Assembly: GCA_030426445.1 (NCBI GenBank)
Contig: JAUHYS010000052.1
Location: forward strand, 1-10,442
Reading direction: 5' to 3'
From: a bacterium
GTDB lineage: Bacteria; UBA10199; DSSB01
Length of the DNA: 10,442 nt
Part shown: positions 1 to 6,748 of the stretch, one piece after another
Position numbering within the stretch: the stretch's first letter is position 1
Layout of the letters: every line of letters starts with the position of its first letter
Program-made: the position numbers and the translations under genes
The notes under the pieces: generated by a model
Told to the model about the DNA's origin: nothing
The model's database searches: none
Seen by the model: the letters and a program-made list of their open reading frames with translations, nothing else

Positions 1-113
1 CTTTTATTGGCAACCCCATCTGGGTAAATCAAAAAGTAAAAACTTTAAAAGAAGCTCAAGCGAATTACTACCGTGATTGGAAACAACGCTACCATCAAAG
101 GTTTGGAACTTAG
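1..113 (+). CDS. 3' end of an unidentified protein (partial)
   Basis: Reading from base 3, an open frame of 36 codons runs to a TAG stop at 111-113. The other two plus frames stop earlier (at bases 25 and 73). The visible C-terminus is polar and aromatic, with the end ...NYYRDWKQRYHQRFGT. That is too little to assign a family. No strong rho-independent terminator follows; the only structure is an 8-bp inverted repeat (116-123 with 186-193) with a 62-base spacer. The gene starts outside the window. Confidence 0.55.
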   Translation, partial: FIGNPIWVNQKVKTLKEAQANYYRDWKQRYHQRFGT

Positions 114-322
114 TAAAAGTGAGTCATTTTTATATTTTAATTTAGAATAACTTTGCTTAGATAGTTACCTTTACGCTTTCATTTTCTCACTTTGTAAAAA
201 ACCATACTTGATACATAAAAAATAAGCTTCATAAGCTTAACAATAAGCTAAAAACCTCAACACCAACTCTGTCTAAGATCTAAAACTTGAACAATACCTT
301 TAATAGAGATGCTACATTTAAC
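114..322. other. AT-rich intergenic region
   Basis: No convincing gene on either strand. It holds a perfect 8-bp inverted repeat, AAAGTGAG (116-123) with CTCACTTT (186-193), and three close copies of ATAAGCT between about 220 and 250. It lies between the 3' ends of a plus-strand gene and a minus-strand gene, so it should contain their termination signals, but no stem with a T-run is obvious. Confidence 0.4.
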
Positions 323-694
323 TTAATAAGTATAGTGTGAGGTTTCACTCCGTCTAGAGTTTCTCCTCGCTACATATACATGGTCAGGAGACACAAACGC
401 CCTTGCTCCCCAAAGAACAGAAGCTTCATAATATTTATCCCCTAAATCTACCCAAACCTTTTGAGTTTTAGGGTAACTAAAACCCATGATTGAGCCTTTG
501 TTCCAACCCTCTTCCTCAATTTGTTTTTTGCCAAAAATCCCGTAACGGGGATCAATGGCAAAACTAAAAAAGGTATCTCCGTCTGCATCTATACTGCATC
601 TATAATTAAAGTAAACAAGTCTGGAAAAGCTAATAATCAGTGAATCTAAAGCTATGAAAAGAAATAGAGTAATTTTGCTTGATCTTTTCATCAT
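323..694 (-). CDS. Small orphan protein with N-terminal membrane anchor or signal
   Basis: A 123-residue protein that I do not recognise. Residues 1-5 are basic (MMKRSSK) and about 8-24 form one hydrophobic segment (ITLFLFIALDSLIISF), so it is probably exported or anchored in the inner membrane. There is no lipobox cysteine; the first Cys (about residue 33) lies in a polar context. The remainder is a compact domain with many aromatic residues, containing DADGDTFFSF, a GKKQIEEEGWNKG segment and a basic tail (ARRNSRRSE). DADGD resembles the start of a calcium-binding loop but lacks the later ligands. The start is one of two adjacent ATGs at 694 and 691; neither has a good Shine-Dalgarno sequence, which lowers confidence. 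It stands alone on its strand, with about 330 bases separating it from the divergent large gene. Confidence 0.5.
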   Translation of the reverse strand: MMKRSSKITLFLFIALDSLIISFSRLVYFNYRCSIDADGDTFFSFAIDPRYGIFGKKQIEEEGWNKGSIMGFSYPKTQKVWVDLGDKYYEASVLWGARAFVSPDHVYVARRNSRRSETSHYTY

Positions 695-1022
695 GGCTTA
701 AGTGAAACTCGTTTGACCTAATTAATAGTTAAAAGTAACTATAATAAAACAGGCCTTAAAAGGACTCCCCCACCCACCTATGTCAAGACGATGTGATTTA
801 AAGAAAAGTTTTAAGTATTTAAAAGGTATTGCTCCGTCTAAAGTGACCCTTAAGTCATCATCTAAATTCAGCAATGAACTTAATTAAGATAAAAACTAAA
901 AAAAATATTTTTTACTTCCACAACTCTCACTCACTATTATTCCGATATTGTCTCCCGAATGATCAACTATTAAAATACTAATGAAAAAAATCCAAACCTG
1001 CGGTAAGAACCCGTCATAGTTA
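695..1022. other. Divergent intergenic region, about 330 bases
   Basis: This lies between the divergent genes at 694 (minus) and 1053 (plus) and should carry both promoters. It contains an A8/T6 near-palindrome (897-914) that could bend DNA, and a plausible sigma70-type promoter at 948-976. A 35-codon open frame (780-887, plus; basic, starting MSRRCDLKKS) has no Shine-Dalgarno sequence at a useful distance and is probably chance. No RNA gene or riboswitch was recognised. Confidence 0.4.
948..976 (+). promoter_or_regulatory. Candidate sigma70 promoter of the 832-residue protein gene
   Basis: TTGTCT (948-953) and TAAAAT (971-976) are separated by exactly 17 bases. The -10 matches the consensus at 5 of 6 positions and the -35 at 4 of 6. 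Transcription would begin near 983, giving a leader of about 70 bases before the ATG at 1053. Prediction by eye only. Confidence 0.35.
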
Positions 1023-1042
1023 TTGACAATCTTATCGTCAAT

Positions 1043-1047
1043 GGGGA
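1043..1047 (+). promoter_or_regulatory. Ribosome binding site choosing the ATG at 1053
   Basis: GGGGA lies 5 bases before the ATG at 1053. The other in-frame starts, TTG at 1023 and ATG at 1041, have no Shine-Dalgarno sequence at normal spacing. Two other genes here use similar GGGAG/GGGGAG sites. Confidence 0.5.
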
Positions 1048-1052
1048 CGTTT

Positions 1053-3551
1053 ATGATAAAAAACTACGGGAGTGCGGCAACAAGTGTTGCCAAAAAGTTT
1101 GGAACTGCGGCAAAAACTATTGTCAAGAAAGCCGCTGCACAGGTTAAAACTCAAAAAGAAAGCGCTAAAAAAGCGCTTCAAAAAGTTCAGATCACTTACC
1201 AAACAATTGTCAAAGAACATCAAGCTAGAGCTCAAAAAGATTCAACAGTTTATCAAGCAGTCAACCCCAATCAAACCTCTCTTCGCGGTGTCCAAGCCGG
1301 TCTTACTCACCAATGTGTTAAGCCTATAGAAATACCTGAAAACCTCAATTTAAATGATCAACAATGGGCTCAAGTCTGCACCTCTGTCACACAAATTCGT
1401 CAAGACAGCTCCCCTCAAACTCAGGAGCGCTCAACAGGATTTTTTGATTTCTTTGATCGAGCGATAGAATCCGACTATTCAGAAAACGAAGCCAAACAAG
1501 TCGAAGTCGCTCGAGATATCCGAGATGTGCTCGACAATCAAGACGTAGAAGTACAAGAGGCCATTTTACACAACATTCAAGCTGAGCTATTTGAACTCGG
1601 TGTTGCTTTACCTCAGATGAACTCTCATGCAAATCATCAAGTCATCGAAGAGCTGAGCCTTGCTGGAGAAAGCATTGGCTTAAGCCAAAGTTCCACTGGT
1701 CAAGAAAACATCCACTTGCTCAGCGACCCTTTTGCAAGAGGGCTTCCTAATTGGACTGACGATGAAGACCCTCCATATTTTCAAACTCATTTAGTTGGAG
1801 AATCCGGTACAGAGGGCAGTGTTGGTCGATCAGTTAGCCAGGGACAGGGCAGCTTGTTTAGCAGCGCTCTCACCGTTTCGATGTGGAATGAAGGTGACCG
1901 CCTGGGGGCTCAAGCCCTGACTGAAAACTTGCAAACTAATCTACAAACCTTACAAGAAAACTATCAACCTGCCCGAGAAAACTATGAGAAACGCCAAGCT
2001 CAACTCCTTTATGCGATTTCCGAAAACCCTGCGTACTCACCCGAAGCAGTGGAAGCTGGCATCACAAACTTTCGTCAAGAGCATCATGAGGATTACCAAA
2101 ATTATGTAACTCAATCTTCGCTGATGACTGCAACTCTGCAAGGCTCTGCTTATTTATTGCAACACAGTAAAGAGTTTCAAGAACTCGATTCTTGGCTGCA
2201 TGTCCAACATGCAGAACGCCCGGTATTTGGCGTTGATGGTCAAGTTATGTATCAAGGAGAGGAGGATTCCGTTGATGAGTTATTAGAATATGCTCAAAAC
2301 AATCTTCGTGAGCTTCCAGCATTGGTCCATAGTGATCAAGTTCATAAAAGAATGAAAACAGCTTTATTGCTTGAGTCCCAAGGGCAGAATACTTTTTTGA
2401 GCACAGCACAAGCTCTTGCTCAAAACGATACCGATTTTGCTGAAGAATACAATAATGCCACCATGTACACAGTGGCTAAATTATCTGAAGAAAGCTCGAC
2501 AAACATGCTAGATGAAAACAGCGATGCGTCTCTTCGTGAACAAGCTTGGTATCAGATGGCAGATATTTTAGAAGGAGCGGGTCAGGTCACCCCTCGTCAC
2601 ATTAGCGAAGACGAAGCTGACTCTGAGCAGCTTCAACTTCATCAAGTCTATTTAGAATTGGCTAATGAAGTCCGTGAAACTAAAATTTATAATGAAGACG
2701 ATATCAGCAACCCAGATAATAGTGATCTCTCAGTAATATCAGGAGAAATCACCTTAGAGTTACTCAATGACTTCGAAAATACTCTAAGCCGATCTAATAT
2801 TTCTCCACATCTAGCTAACGGATTTCGAATGGTTGGTGTTGGCTTGGGAGCTGCTGGAACTCTTTATAATATGAAACAATTAGGTGAAGACTTTAACTAT
2901 GAAGATTTAGTCGCCACAGGTATTGATGCAGCCAGTCTTGCTGGCAATCTACCTTTTAGACCCGCAGAGCTCATCGGTAAGGGAGCTTTTTACGCCTCTA
3001 TGGCTTTTTCGGCTTATAATACCGTAAGATCTATTCAAGATGGGGATGCTTGGGGCACAGTTGCCAATGCAGCGCCACTTGTTGGAGCGACGGGTTGCGC
3101 CATTGCTGGTCCATTAGGCTCTGGAACCTGTGCTGCCATTGGTGCTGGAGTTGGTGCAGGCATTCATATTATAAGGGGCATACTTGCGGGCGATCCCATT
3201 TTAGATTACGAAAAAGACACCCAATCCTTTCATCACGGTGCTGTCGAGCAGATGTTTCCCGAGCTCAGTGAAGAGCAACTCGACGATGTTTCGCATCGCT
3301 TTCGTGACACTAATCTAGATGGTGAAGGTGGTTGGCAACAAGTTATCGAACCGCTTGCCCAATGCACCAATATGAGCCAAGAGGAGTTATTAAGTCGCAT
3401 CGTTCAATTAGATGATGCGCAAACCCATGCCTTTGTCAAAGCAGGACTCCGCGAAAATCCTAATATTGAACAATTGACTCATGAAATCGAAAATTTAGAA
3501 AACAATGGGCGCTTTTCGGATGGGTTTATTATTTTCAATACAGCTTTTTAG
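1053..3551 (+). CDS. Large orphan protein, K/A-rich N-terminus, Gly/Ala hydrophobic region, EF-hand-like loop
   Basis: An 832-residue protein from ATG 1053 (842 from TTG 1023); I recognise no family. Numbering from 1053: residues 1-60 are rich in Lys and Ala (for example KKFGTAAKTIVKKAAAQ) and probably form a basic amphipathic helix. Residues 60-580 are soluble, rich in Gln and Glu and mostly helical in character. Residues about 590-712 are rich in Gly, Ala and small hydrophobics, with stretches such as MVGVGLGAAGTLY and a segment around two cysteines (GCAIAGPLGSGTCAAIGAG). Such segments occur in membrane-inserting or pore-forming effectors. Residues 752-763 (DTNLDGEGGWQQ) resemble an EF-hand loop with ligands at positions 1, 3 and 5 plus Gly6, but Gln replaces the usual Glu at position 12. 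There is no classical signal peptide. The gene is alone on its strand and converges on the EF-hand/HELKH gene. A secreted or injected effector is a guess; a structural or adhesin-like protein is also possible. Confidence 0.8.
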   Translation: MIKNYGSAATSVAKKFGTAAKTIVKKAAAQVKTQKESAKKALQKVQITYQTIVKEHQARAQKDSTVYQAVNPNQTSLRGVQAGLTHQCVKPIEIPENLNLNDQQWAQVCTSVTQIRQDSSPQTQERSTGFFDFFDRAIESDYSENEAKQVEVARDIRDVLDNQDVEVQEAILHNIQAELFELGVALPQMNSHANHQVIEELSLAGESIGLSQSSTGQENIHLLSDPFARGLPNWTDDEDPPYFQTHLVGESGTEGSVGRSVSQGQGSLFSSALTVSMWNEGDRLGAQALTENLQTNLQTLQENYQPARENYEKRQAQLLYAISENPAYSPEAVEAGITNFRQEHHEDYQNYVTQSSLMTATLQGSAYLLQHSKEFQELDSWLHVQHAERPVFGVDGQVMYQGEEDSVDELLEYAQNNLRELPALVHSDQVHKRMKTALLLESQGQNTFLSTAQALAQNDTDFAEEYNNATMYTVAKLSEESSTNMLDENSDASLREQAWYQMADILEGAGQVTPRHISEDEADSEQLQLHQVYLELANEVRETKIYNEDDISNPDNSDLSVISGEITLELLNDFENTLSRSNISPHLANGFRMVGVGLGAAGTLYNMKQLGEDFNYEDLVATGIDAASLAGNLPFRPAELIGKGAFYASMAFSAYNTVRSIQDGDAWGTVANAAPLVGATGCAIAGPLGSGTCAAIGAGVGAGIHIIRGILAGDPILDYEKDTQSFHHGAVEQMFPELSEEQLDDVSHRFRDTNLDGEGGWQQVIEPLAQCTNMSQEELLSRIVQLDDAQTHAFVKAGLRENPNIEQLTHEIENLENNGRFSDGFIIFNTAF

Positions 3552-3565
3552 CCTTCACTACTCAA

Positions 3566-3582
3566 GCGTAAACTCTTTACGC
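3566..3582 (+). terminator. Hairpin downstream of the 832-residue protein gene
   Basis: GCGTAAA, loop CTC and TTTACGC form a perfect 7-bp stem starting 15 bases after the stop codon. No T-run follows (ACCACCATAC), so it is not a canonical intrinsic terminator. It may be an mRNA 3'-end stabilising hairpin or a weak terminator. Confidence 0.3.
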
Positions 3583-3702
3583 ACCACCATACTTTTATCA
3601 CAACTTGCTTGCGCTCTTATCTTTAAACTTTAAAAGCATTTTACAATTTCCACTACTAATATAATTAGGCAATACATAATTAACGGTTATGTAAACGCGT
3701 TT

Positions 3703-3786
3703 TTATATTCGAGTTTTTTTGAGATTGGCTTTGATAGGGCCTGCCATAAGGCTTGTTCCCTTTGGATCCTGAATATTAAAGCTCAT
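3703..3786 (-). CDS. Possible 27-residue small protein downstream of the metallopeptidase gene
   Basis: ATG at 3786 to TAA at 3703, on the same strand as the gene that ends at 3822 and 35 bases beyond its stop. The peptide starts MSFNIQDPKGTSLMAG and ends in a basic tail (KANLKKTRI). A stop codon lies five codons upstream in frame, so it is not the end of a longer open frame. There is no clear Shine-Dalgarno sequence. It could be a real microprotein, a remnant of a lost gene, or chance. Confidence 0.2.
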   Translation of the reverse strand: MSFNIQDPKGTSLMAGPIKANLKKTRI

Positions 3787-3821
3787 TTCAACAAAAGTCT
3801 ATTAAATTGAATAAGCTAAGT

Positions 3822-5681
3822 TTAAAGTTGATCTGCTATTTTTTTGATTACTCGACTTAGTAATAAATAAGCTTCCTTATTACGCTTTGCTAAAACCACA
3901 AGTTCTTGAGCATTGAAATTGTGTTCATTAAGGACTTGAATAACTTGCTGATGAGCCCACTGCGAGGCTTCATAACCCCCTAAGGCTTCAATCTCTTCTT
4001 TATTAAAAGGGCCTGATTGCAAAGTCACCCTATTGAGTATAACGAGACGGCTTGTTATGTTGTGCCGTCTTCCTTGAGCTGTTTCTTGGTATTCTTTTGC
4101 TAAAGCTTTTAAGCGTTTTTTTAACTCAATTTTGGTTCTTTGTTTTTTTGCTTTTTCCAAGGAAATTTCGGGACTAGAGATACTTTCATCCCCTGTAAAA
4201 CTGATCGTCTGCTCAGGCAGCGTACTTTGTAAAGCTGCCAAGGGTCTGTTGTAAAACTTTTGATGTACAATGGCTACTTTTGTGCGCAAAATAGCCCGGT
4301 TGGCTTCAGGAGAAGGGGTTGCGCTTTCTATTTTAGAGATTAAATCTTTGACCCAATCGGTCGAAAAAACTGTTTGGTTTTTTGGGACAGAAAGATCATA
4401 TTCTCTTGCCAAGGCTATTAAAAAATTTAACACTGCAATCGAGTGCGGCATCCTATGAAACTCTCCAGGTTGAGTTCCTAAATAACTCACATCATTTTCT
4501 ATATTAGAATTCGAAATCAAGAGAAAATAAATATCAAGAATGGGATGTTCTGAATAAGCAACCATGGCAAACATTGCTGAAGTCTCCACCTCAGTTTGTT
4601 GTCGGGCTAAACCGGGACCTGGTCTTAAATTAGAAAAGAAGTGGTTCAGGTAGTCCGCATGATGTTTCAACTCATGGTGCGTGGCTGCATTGATATAGAG
4701 CCTTTGTTTATCCTCTGCGAGCCAATGTTGGGTCCGCTCCCTCCACTCCCTAAGAATCCAAGAGTCACTTTTAACCAATTTCACATTTTTAAAAGTTTCC
4801 ACAATGCGGTCTAAATTGACCATGGAAAAAGGATCGTTCTGATTAATGGGATTGGTTAAGGCAATATTTTGACCCCTTTTATGGGAAGAAGCCATACCAG
4901 CACTCACCTCTTTGACTAGATAACAATCCATACTTTGCTGATGAGGACTTAATTTTGATTGCCGGCTATCCCACTGATAGGTGGAATACTCTTGCCATGT
5001 GGTCAAAACACCTTTTTCTAATAACCAACCGACACTTGCAACATTTTCACCCCGGATCTCAACTGCGACATAGTAACCATAAGGAGCCAGAGTTTGAGTT
5101 AAGTTAGAGGCTATATTTTCGACATTTCTTGCATAGCTTTGATTACTAGTATCCCTGTAAGAAAGTTCAATAGCGCTGATTAATGGTGATACAAAGGCTT
5201 TTGCGTTTTCAGGCAGTTGACTTGCTAAAGCTAAAACTTGACCTTTTTCGATTTTGGCAGAGCTAAAATTGATAGGAGTCTGAGTCGCTAGATATGCCAA
5301 ATGATGAAGGTATCCTTCAAAAGCAAGAATGAAATCTTTGACTTGTGGCGAACGGCTTTTAGTCAGAAACTGAGTTGTTTGAGCTGCATCCACTCGACCA
5401 TCATGGTTACTATCTCTTAGAGGGTCCGAAGAACTGATTATCGCATCCGTTTTAAAATCATGACGAGCTTGCCAGACCAAACTTGCTGAGTGTTTTAATA
5501 AAAGCGGAATAACCTTTTGGTCACTTGGGTATTGGCGAACAAAATCAATAGCTTCCTGAATATCAATAATACCATTGTTATTGGAATCGAGTGACTTGAG
5601 CTGCTGCTTTTCGGGCTCACTTAATCCATCAAGTTGAACAGAAAGGTCTTTTGGATAAATGCGCGTTGCTTTTAGGGTCAT
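3822..5681 (-). CDS. EF-hand protein with HELKH zincin motif, putative metallopeptidase (orphan family)
   Basis: A 619-residue protein from ATG 5681. An upstream TTG at 5738 would add 19 residues, but it lies inside a hairpin and has no ribosome site. Residues 32-43 (DSNNNGIIDIQE) form a canonical EF-hand loop: Asp1, Asn3, Asn5, Gly6, Asp9, Glu12. Residues 90-101 (DSNHDGRVDAAQ) form a second loop with Gln at position 12. At 335-341 the sequence HHELKHH contains HExxH (His336, Glu337, His340), the zinc and catalytic motif of zincin peptidases. Glu364 or Glu366 in QQTEVETSAMFAM, about 24-26 residues on, could be the third ligand as in gluzincins. The C-terminal third has a Lys/Glu-rich helical region (about 500-530). 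No signal peptide or transmembrane helix is visible. Calcium binding and peptidase activity are inferences from motifs, and I recognise no named family. The gene follows the cNMP/GGDEF gene on the same strand after a 137-base gap that contains a hairpin. Confidence 0.8.
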   Translation of the reverse strand: MTLKATRIYPKDLSVQLDGLSEPEKQQLKSLDSNNNGIIDIQEAIDFVRQYPSDQKVIPLLLKHSASLVWQARHDFKTDAIISSSDPLRDSNHDGRVDAAQTTQFLTKSRSPQVKDFILAFEGYLHHLAYLATQTPINFSSAKIEKGQVLALASQLPENAKAFVSPLISAIELSYRDTSNQSYARNVENIASNLTQTLAPYGYYVAVEIRGENVASVGWLLEKGVLTTWQEYSTYQWDSRQSKLSPHQQSMDCYLVKEVSAGMASSHKRGQNIALTNPINQNDPFSMVNLDRIVETFKNVKLVKSDSWILREWRERTQHWLAEDKQRLYINAATHHELKHHADYLNHFFSNLRPGPGLARQQTEVETSAMFAMVAYSEHPILDIYFLLISNSNIENDVSYLGTQPGEFHRMPHSIAVLNFLIALAREYDLSVPKNQTVFSTDWVKDLISKIESATPSPEANRAILRTKVAIVHQKFYNRPLAALQSTLPEQTISFTGDESISSPEISLEKAKKQRTKIELKKRLKALAKEYQETAQGRRHNITSRLVILNRVTLQSGPFNKEEIEALGGYEASQWAHQQVIQVLNEHNFNAQELVVLAKRNKEAYLLLSRVIKKIADQL

Positions 5682-5689
5682 TTTCCTTA

Positions 5690-5694
5690 CTCCC
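5690..5694 (-). promoter_or_regulatory. Ribosome binding site choosing the ATG at 5681
   Basis: On the minus strand GGGAG lies 8 bases before the ATG at 5681, with a second purine match AAGGA closer in. The upstream TTG at 5738 has no such site, so translation most likely starts at 5681. Confidence 0.55.
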
Positions 5695-5736
5695 GGTTTT
5701 AACAATCGTTTTCTTTTTTTTAAGATATTCTCGGAC

Positions 5737-5766
5737 AAACTAGCAAAGAGTTGCTAGTTTTTTAGC
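5737..5766 (+). terminator. Perfect 10-bp hairpin with T-run between two minus-strand genes
   Basis: AAACTAGCAA (5737-5746), loop AGAG and TTGCTAGTTT (5751-5760) form a perfect stem. On the plus strand the stem runs into six consecutive T residues (5758-5763), the layout of an intrinsic terminator. On the minus strand, the direction of both neighbouring genes, only TTTGT follows the stem. It may end the GGDEF transcript weakly, block antisense transcription, or form a leader hairpin for the EF-hand gene. Confidence 0.4.
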
Positions 5767-5818
5767 TGTTAGTGTTTTTACCTTGAAAAGCTTGTCGAAA
5801 TAAAAACAACTGACGGGT

Positions 5819-6301
5819 CTAGGCATAAACAAGCTGGCGAAAACTTTCATTTTTACTTTTCTTAAGCAAACTCATCAGGCTTGCGGTCAGGGTAAAAGCA
5901 TCATTCACTGTTTTGGGAATTTTCGAAAAAGTAACCGTCCCAACCTTAAAATGAACTGGCCACTTTTTAGACTGCATCTCTACCTCTAAAGCACGTTGGA
6001 CTCTTTCCAAAACTTTTTTGGAACTCATTGCGTCAGTGCCAGGCAATAATAAAGCAAATTGATCATTGCCTAAACGCGACACCAGATCGCTATCACGTAA
6101 ATTCTTTTTTAAAGAAGTTACGACGGTTTTTTTAAGTTGGTCACCTTCATTGCGACCAAATTTTTCATTAAAACCTTTAAAACCCTCAACATCAACGTAG
6201 GCAATAGAAACCCACTGTTTTTTTCTTCTGGCTCGATAAAATTCAACATGGGTTAATTCAATAAAACCCCTGCGATTACTTTGCCCTGTTAATTCATCCA
6301 A
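5819..6301 (-). CDS. Degenerate GGDEF domain (C-terminal fragment of the split gene)
   Basis: 160 codons from TTG 6301 to TAG 5819. The opening DELTGQSNRRGF is the classical start of a diguanylate cyclase domain, which normally reads D-x-LTGLxNRR. The signature motif at residues 78-82 is GNDQF instead of GG(D/E)EF, so the second Gly and the metal-binding Glu are lost. In YVDVEGFKGFN the first metal Asp (37) remains, but Glu39 replaces the usual second Asp. The RxxD inhibitory site (RDSD, 69-72) lies exactly five residues before GNDQF, as in active enzymes such as PleD. This suggests a non-catalytic cyclic di-GMP receptor, like other degenerate GGDEF proteins. TTG 6301 has no Shine-Dalgarno sequence and overlaps the preceding frame by 13 bases. 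The natural product is more likely the C-terminal half of the fused protein than a separate one. Confidence 0.7.
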   Translation of the reverse strand: MDELTGQSNRRGFIELTHVEFYRARRKKQWVSIAYVDVEGFKGFNEKFGRNEGDQLKKTVVTSLKKNLRDSDLVSRLGNDQFALLLPGTDAMSSKKVLERVQRALEVEMQSKKWPVHFKVGTVTFSKIPKTVNDAFTLTASLMSLLKKSKNESFRQLVYA

Positions 6302-6714
6302 CTCGATTTTTTTGCTTCTTGATCTAGCACACGAATCTCTTCGAATCTCTCTCGAGCTTTTTCAAAGTGTTCGTGAATTTTAGGGTTCGTTTTTAGCAAA
6401 TCATAAAACTCTTTTGCTTTAAGCTCTAATACTAAAGTACTTCCAGAGGTCCGCGCATCAAAGCTCCATATAGCTCCTTGCACCACAAAGTAAATGGATT
6501 GGGCTTTTTGCCCAGCTTTAAATAAAGTTTGGCCTGGCTTAAAGTCTACTGGTTTCATCCGGCTCGCAAAATTTCTTACTGCCTTAATAGGCAACTCAGA
6601 AAATTCTGGAATTGTCATAGCTAAATCCACCAAGATGTTAAAACTCAGACCACGGCAGCTATCCTCCTGCCAATGTTCATCTAAAGGAAAAAACCTATCA
6701 AAGGAATAGTCCAC
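6289..6714 (-). CDS. Cyclic-nucleotide-binding-like domain (middle fragment of the split gene)
   Basis: 141 codons from GTG 6714 to TAA 6289. The frame stays open and protein-like upstream of 6714, back to about 6790. Residues 58-83 (FKPGQTLFKAGQKAQS, then IYFVVQGAIW) match the first beta strands of CRP/cNMP-binding domains. ELKAKEFYDLLKTNP (97-111) matches the late strand and helix. The phosphate-binding cassette (FGE...RxA) expected between them is missing, so cyclic nucleotide binding is doubtful. Residues about 114-136 form a charged helix (HEHFEKARERFEEIRVL) that would act as a signalling linker to the GGDEF domain. After a slippery A7 tract the frame reads only SSWMN and stops. Confidence 0.6.
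   Translation of the reverse strand: MDYSFDRFFPLDEHWQEDSCRGLSFNILVDLAMTIPEFSELPIKAVRNFASRMKPVDFKPGQTLFKAGQKAQSIYFVVQGAIWSFDARTSGSTLVLELKAKEFYDLLKTNPKIHEHFEKARERFEEIRVLDQEAKKSSWMN
6307..6313 (-). other. A7 slippery tract, candidate -1 frameshift site
   Basis: On the minus strand the cNMP-like frame reads GCA AAA AAA TCG. This is the heptamer A AAA AAA in exact X XXY YYZ phase for a -1 ribosomal shift. Slipping back one base gives AAA AAA ATC GAG TTG GAT, which continues into the GGDEF domain. The zero-frame stop is 15 bases after the tract. The same tract could also cause RNA polymerase slippage or a sequencing miscount. Confidence 0.5.
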
Positions 6715-6748
6715 AGTATTAAAAGGCTCTGCTAACTTGCCAATTAAA

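Larger units (their letters stand above)
3552..3821. other. Convergent intergenic region
   Basis: A spacer of 270 bases between two convergent stop codons. It holds a perfect 7-bp hairpin just after the plus-strand gene (3566-3582), the palindrome AAACGCGTTT (3693-3702) and a possible 27-codon minus-strand frame (3703-3786). No strong bidirectional terminator with T-runs was found. Confidence 0.4.

Noticed and set aside
346..840. Repeated CTCCGTCTA at 346 and 832
   Set aside because: The match is only 9 exact bases with partial similarity around it. A 9-mer repeat within 1 kb is expected by chance.
780..887. 35-codon plus-strand frame with basic product
   Set aside because: No ribosome site within range (nearest AGGA is about 15 bases away). 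A frame this short is expected by chance in this DNA.
1023..1052. TTG start at 1023 (and ATG at 1041) for the 832-residue gene; TTGACA at 1023 read as a -35
   Set aside because: Neither start has a Shine-Dalgarno sequence, whereas ATG 1053 has GGGGA at 5 bases. The TTGACA has only TATGAT 23 bases downstream, too far for a promoter.
1053..1240. Histone H1-like DNA-binding domain in the K/A-rich N-terminus
   Set aside because: The Lys/Ala composition is similar, but the repeat pattern (KAAKK/AAKKP-type) is absent and the stretch is short. A basic amphipathic helix is the safer description.
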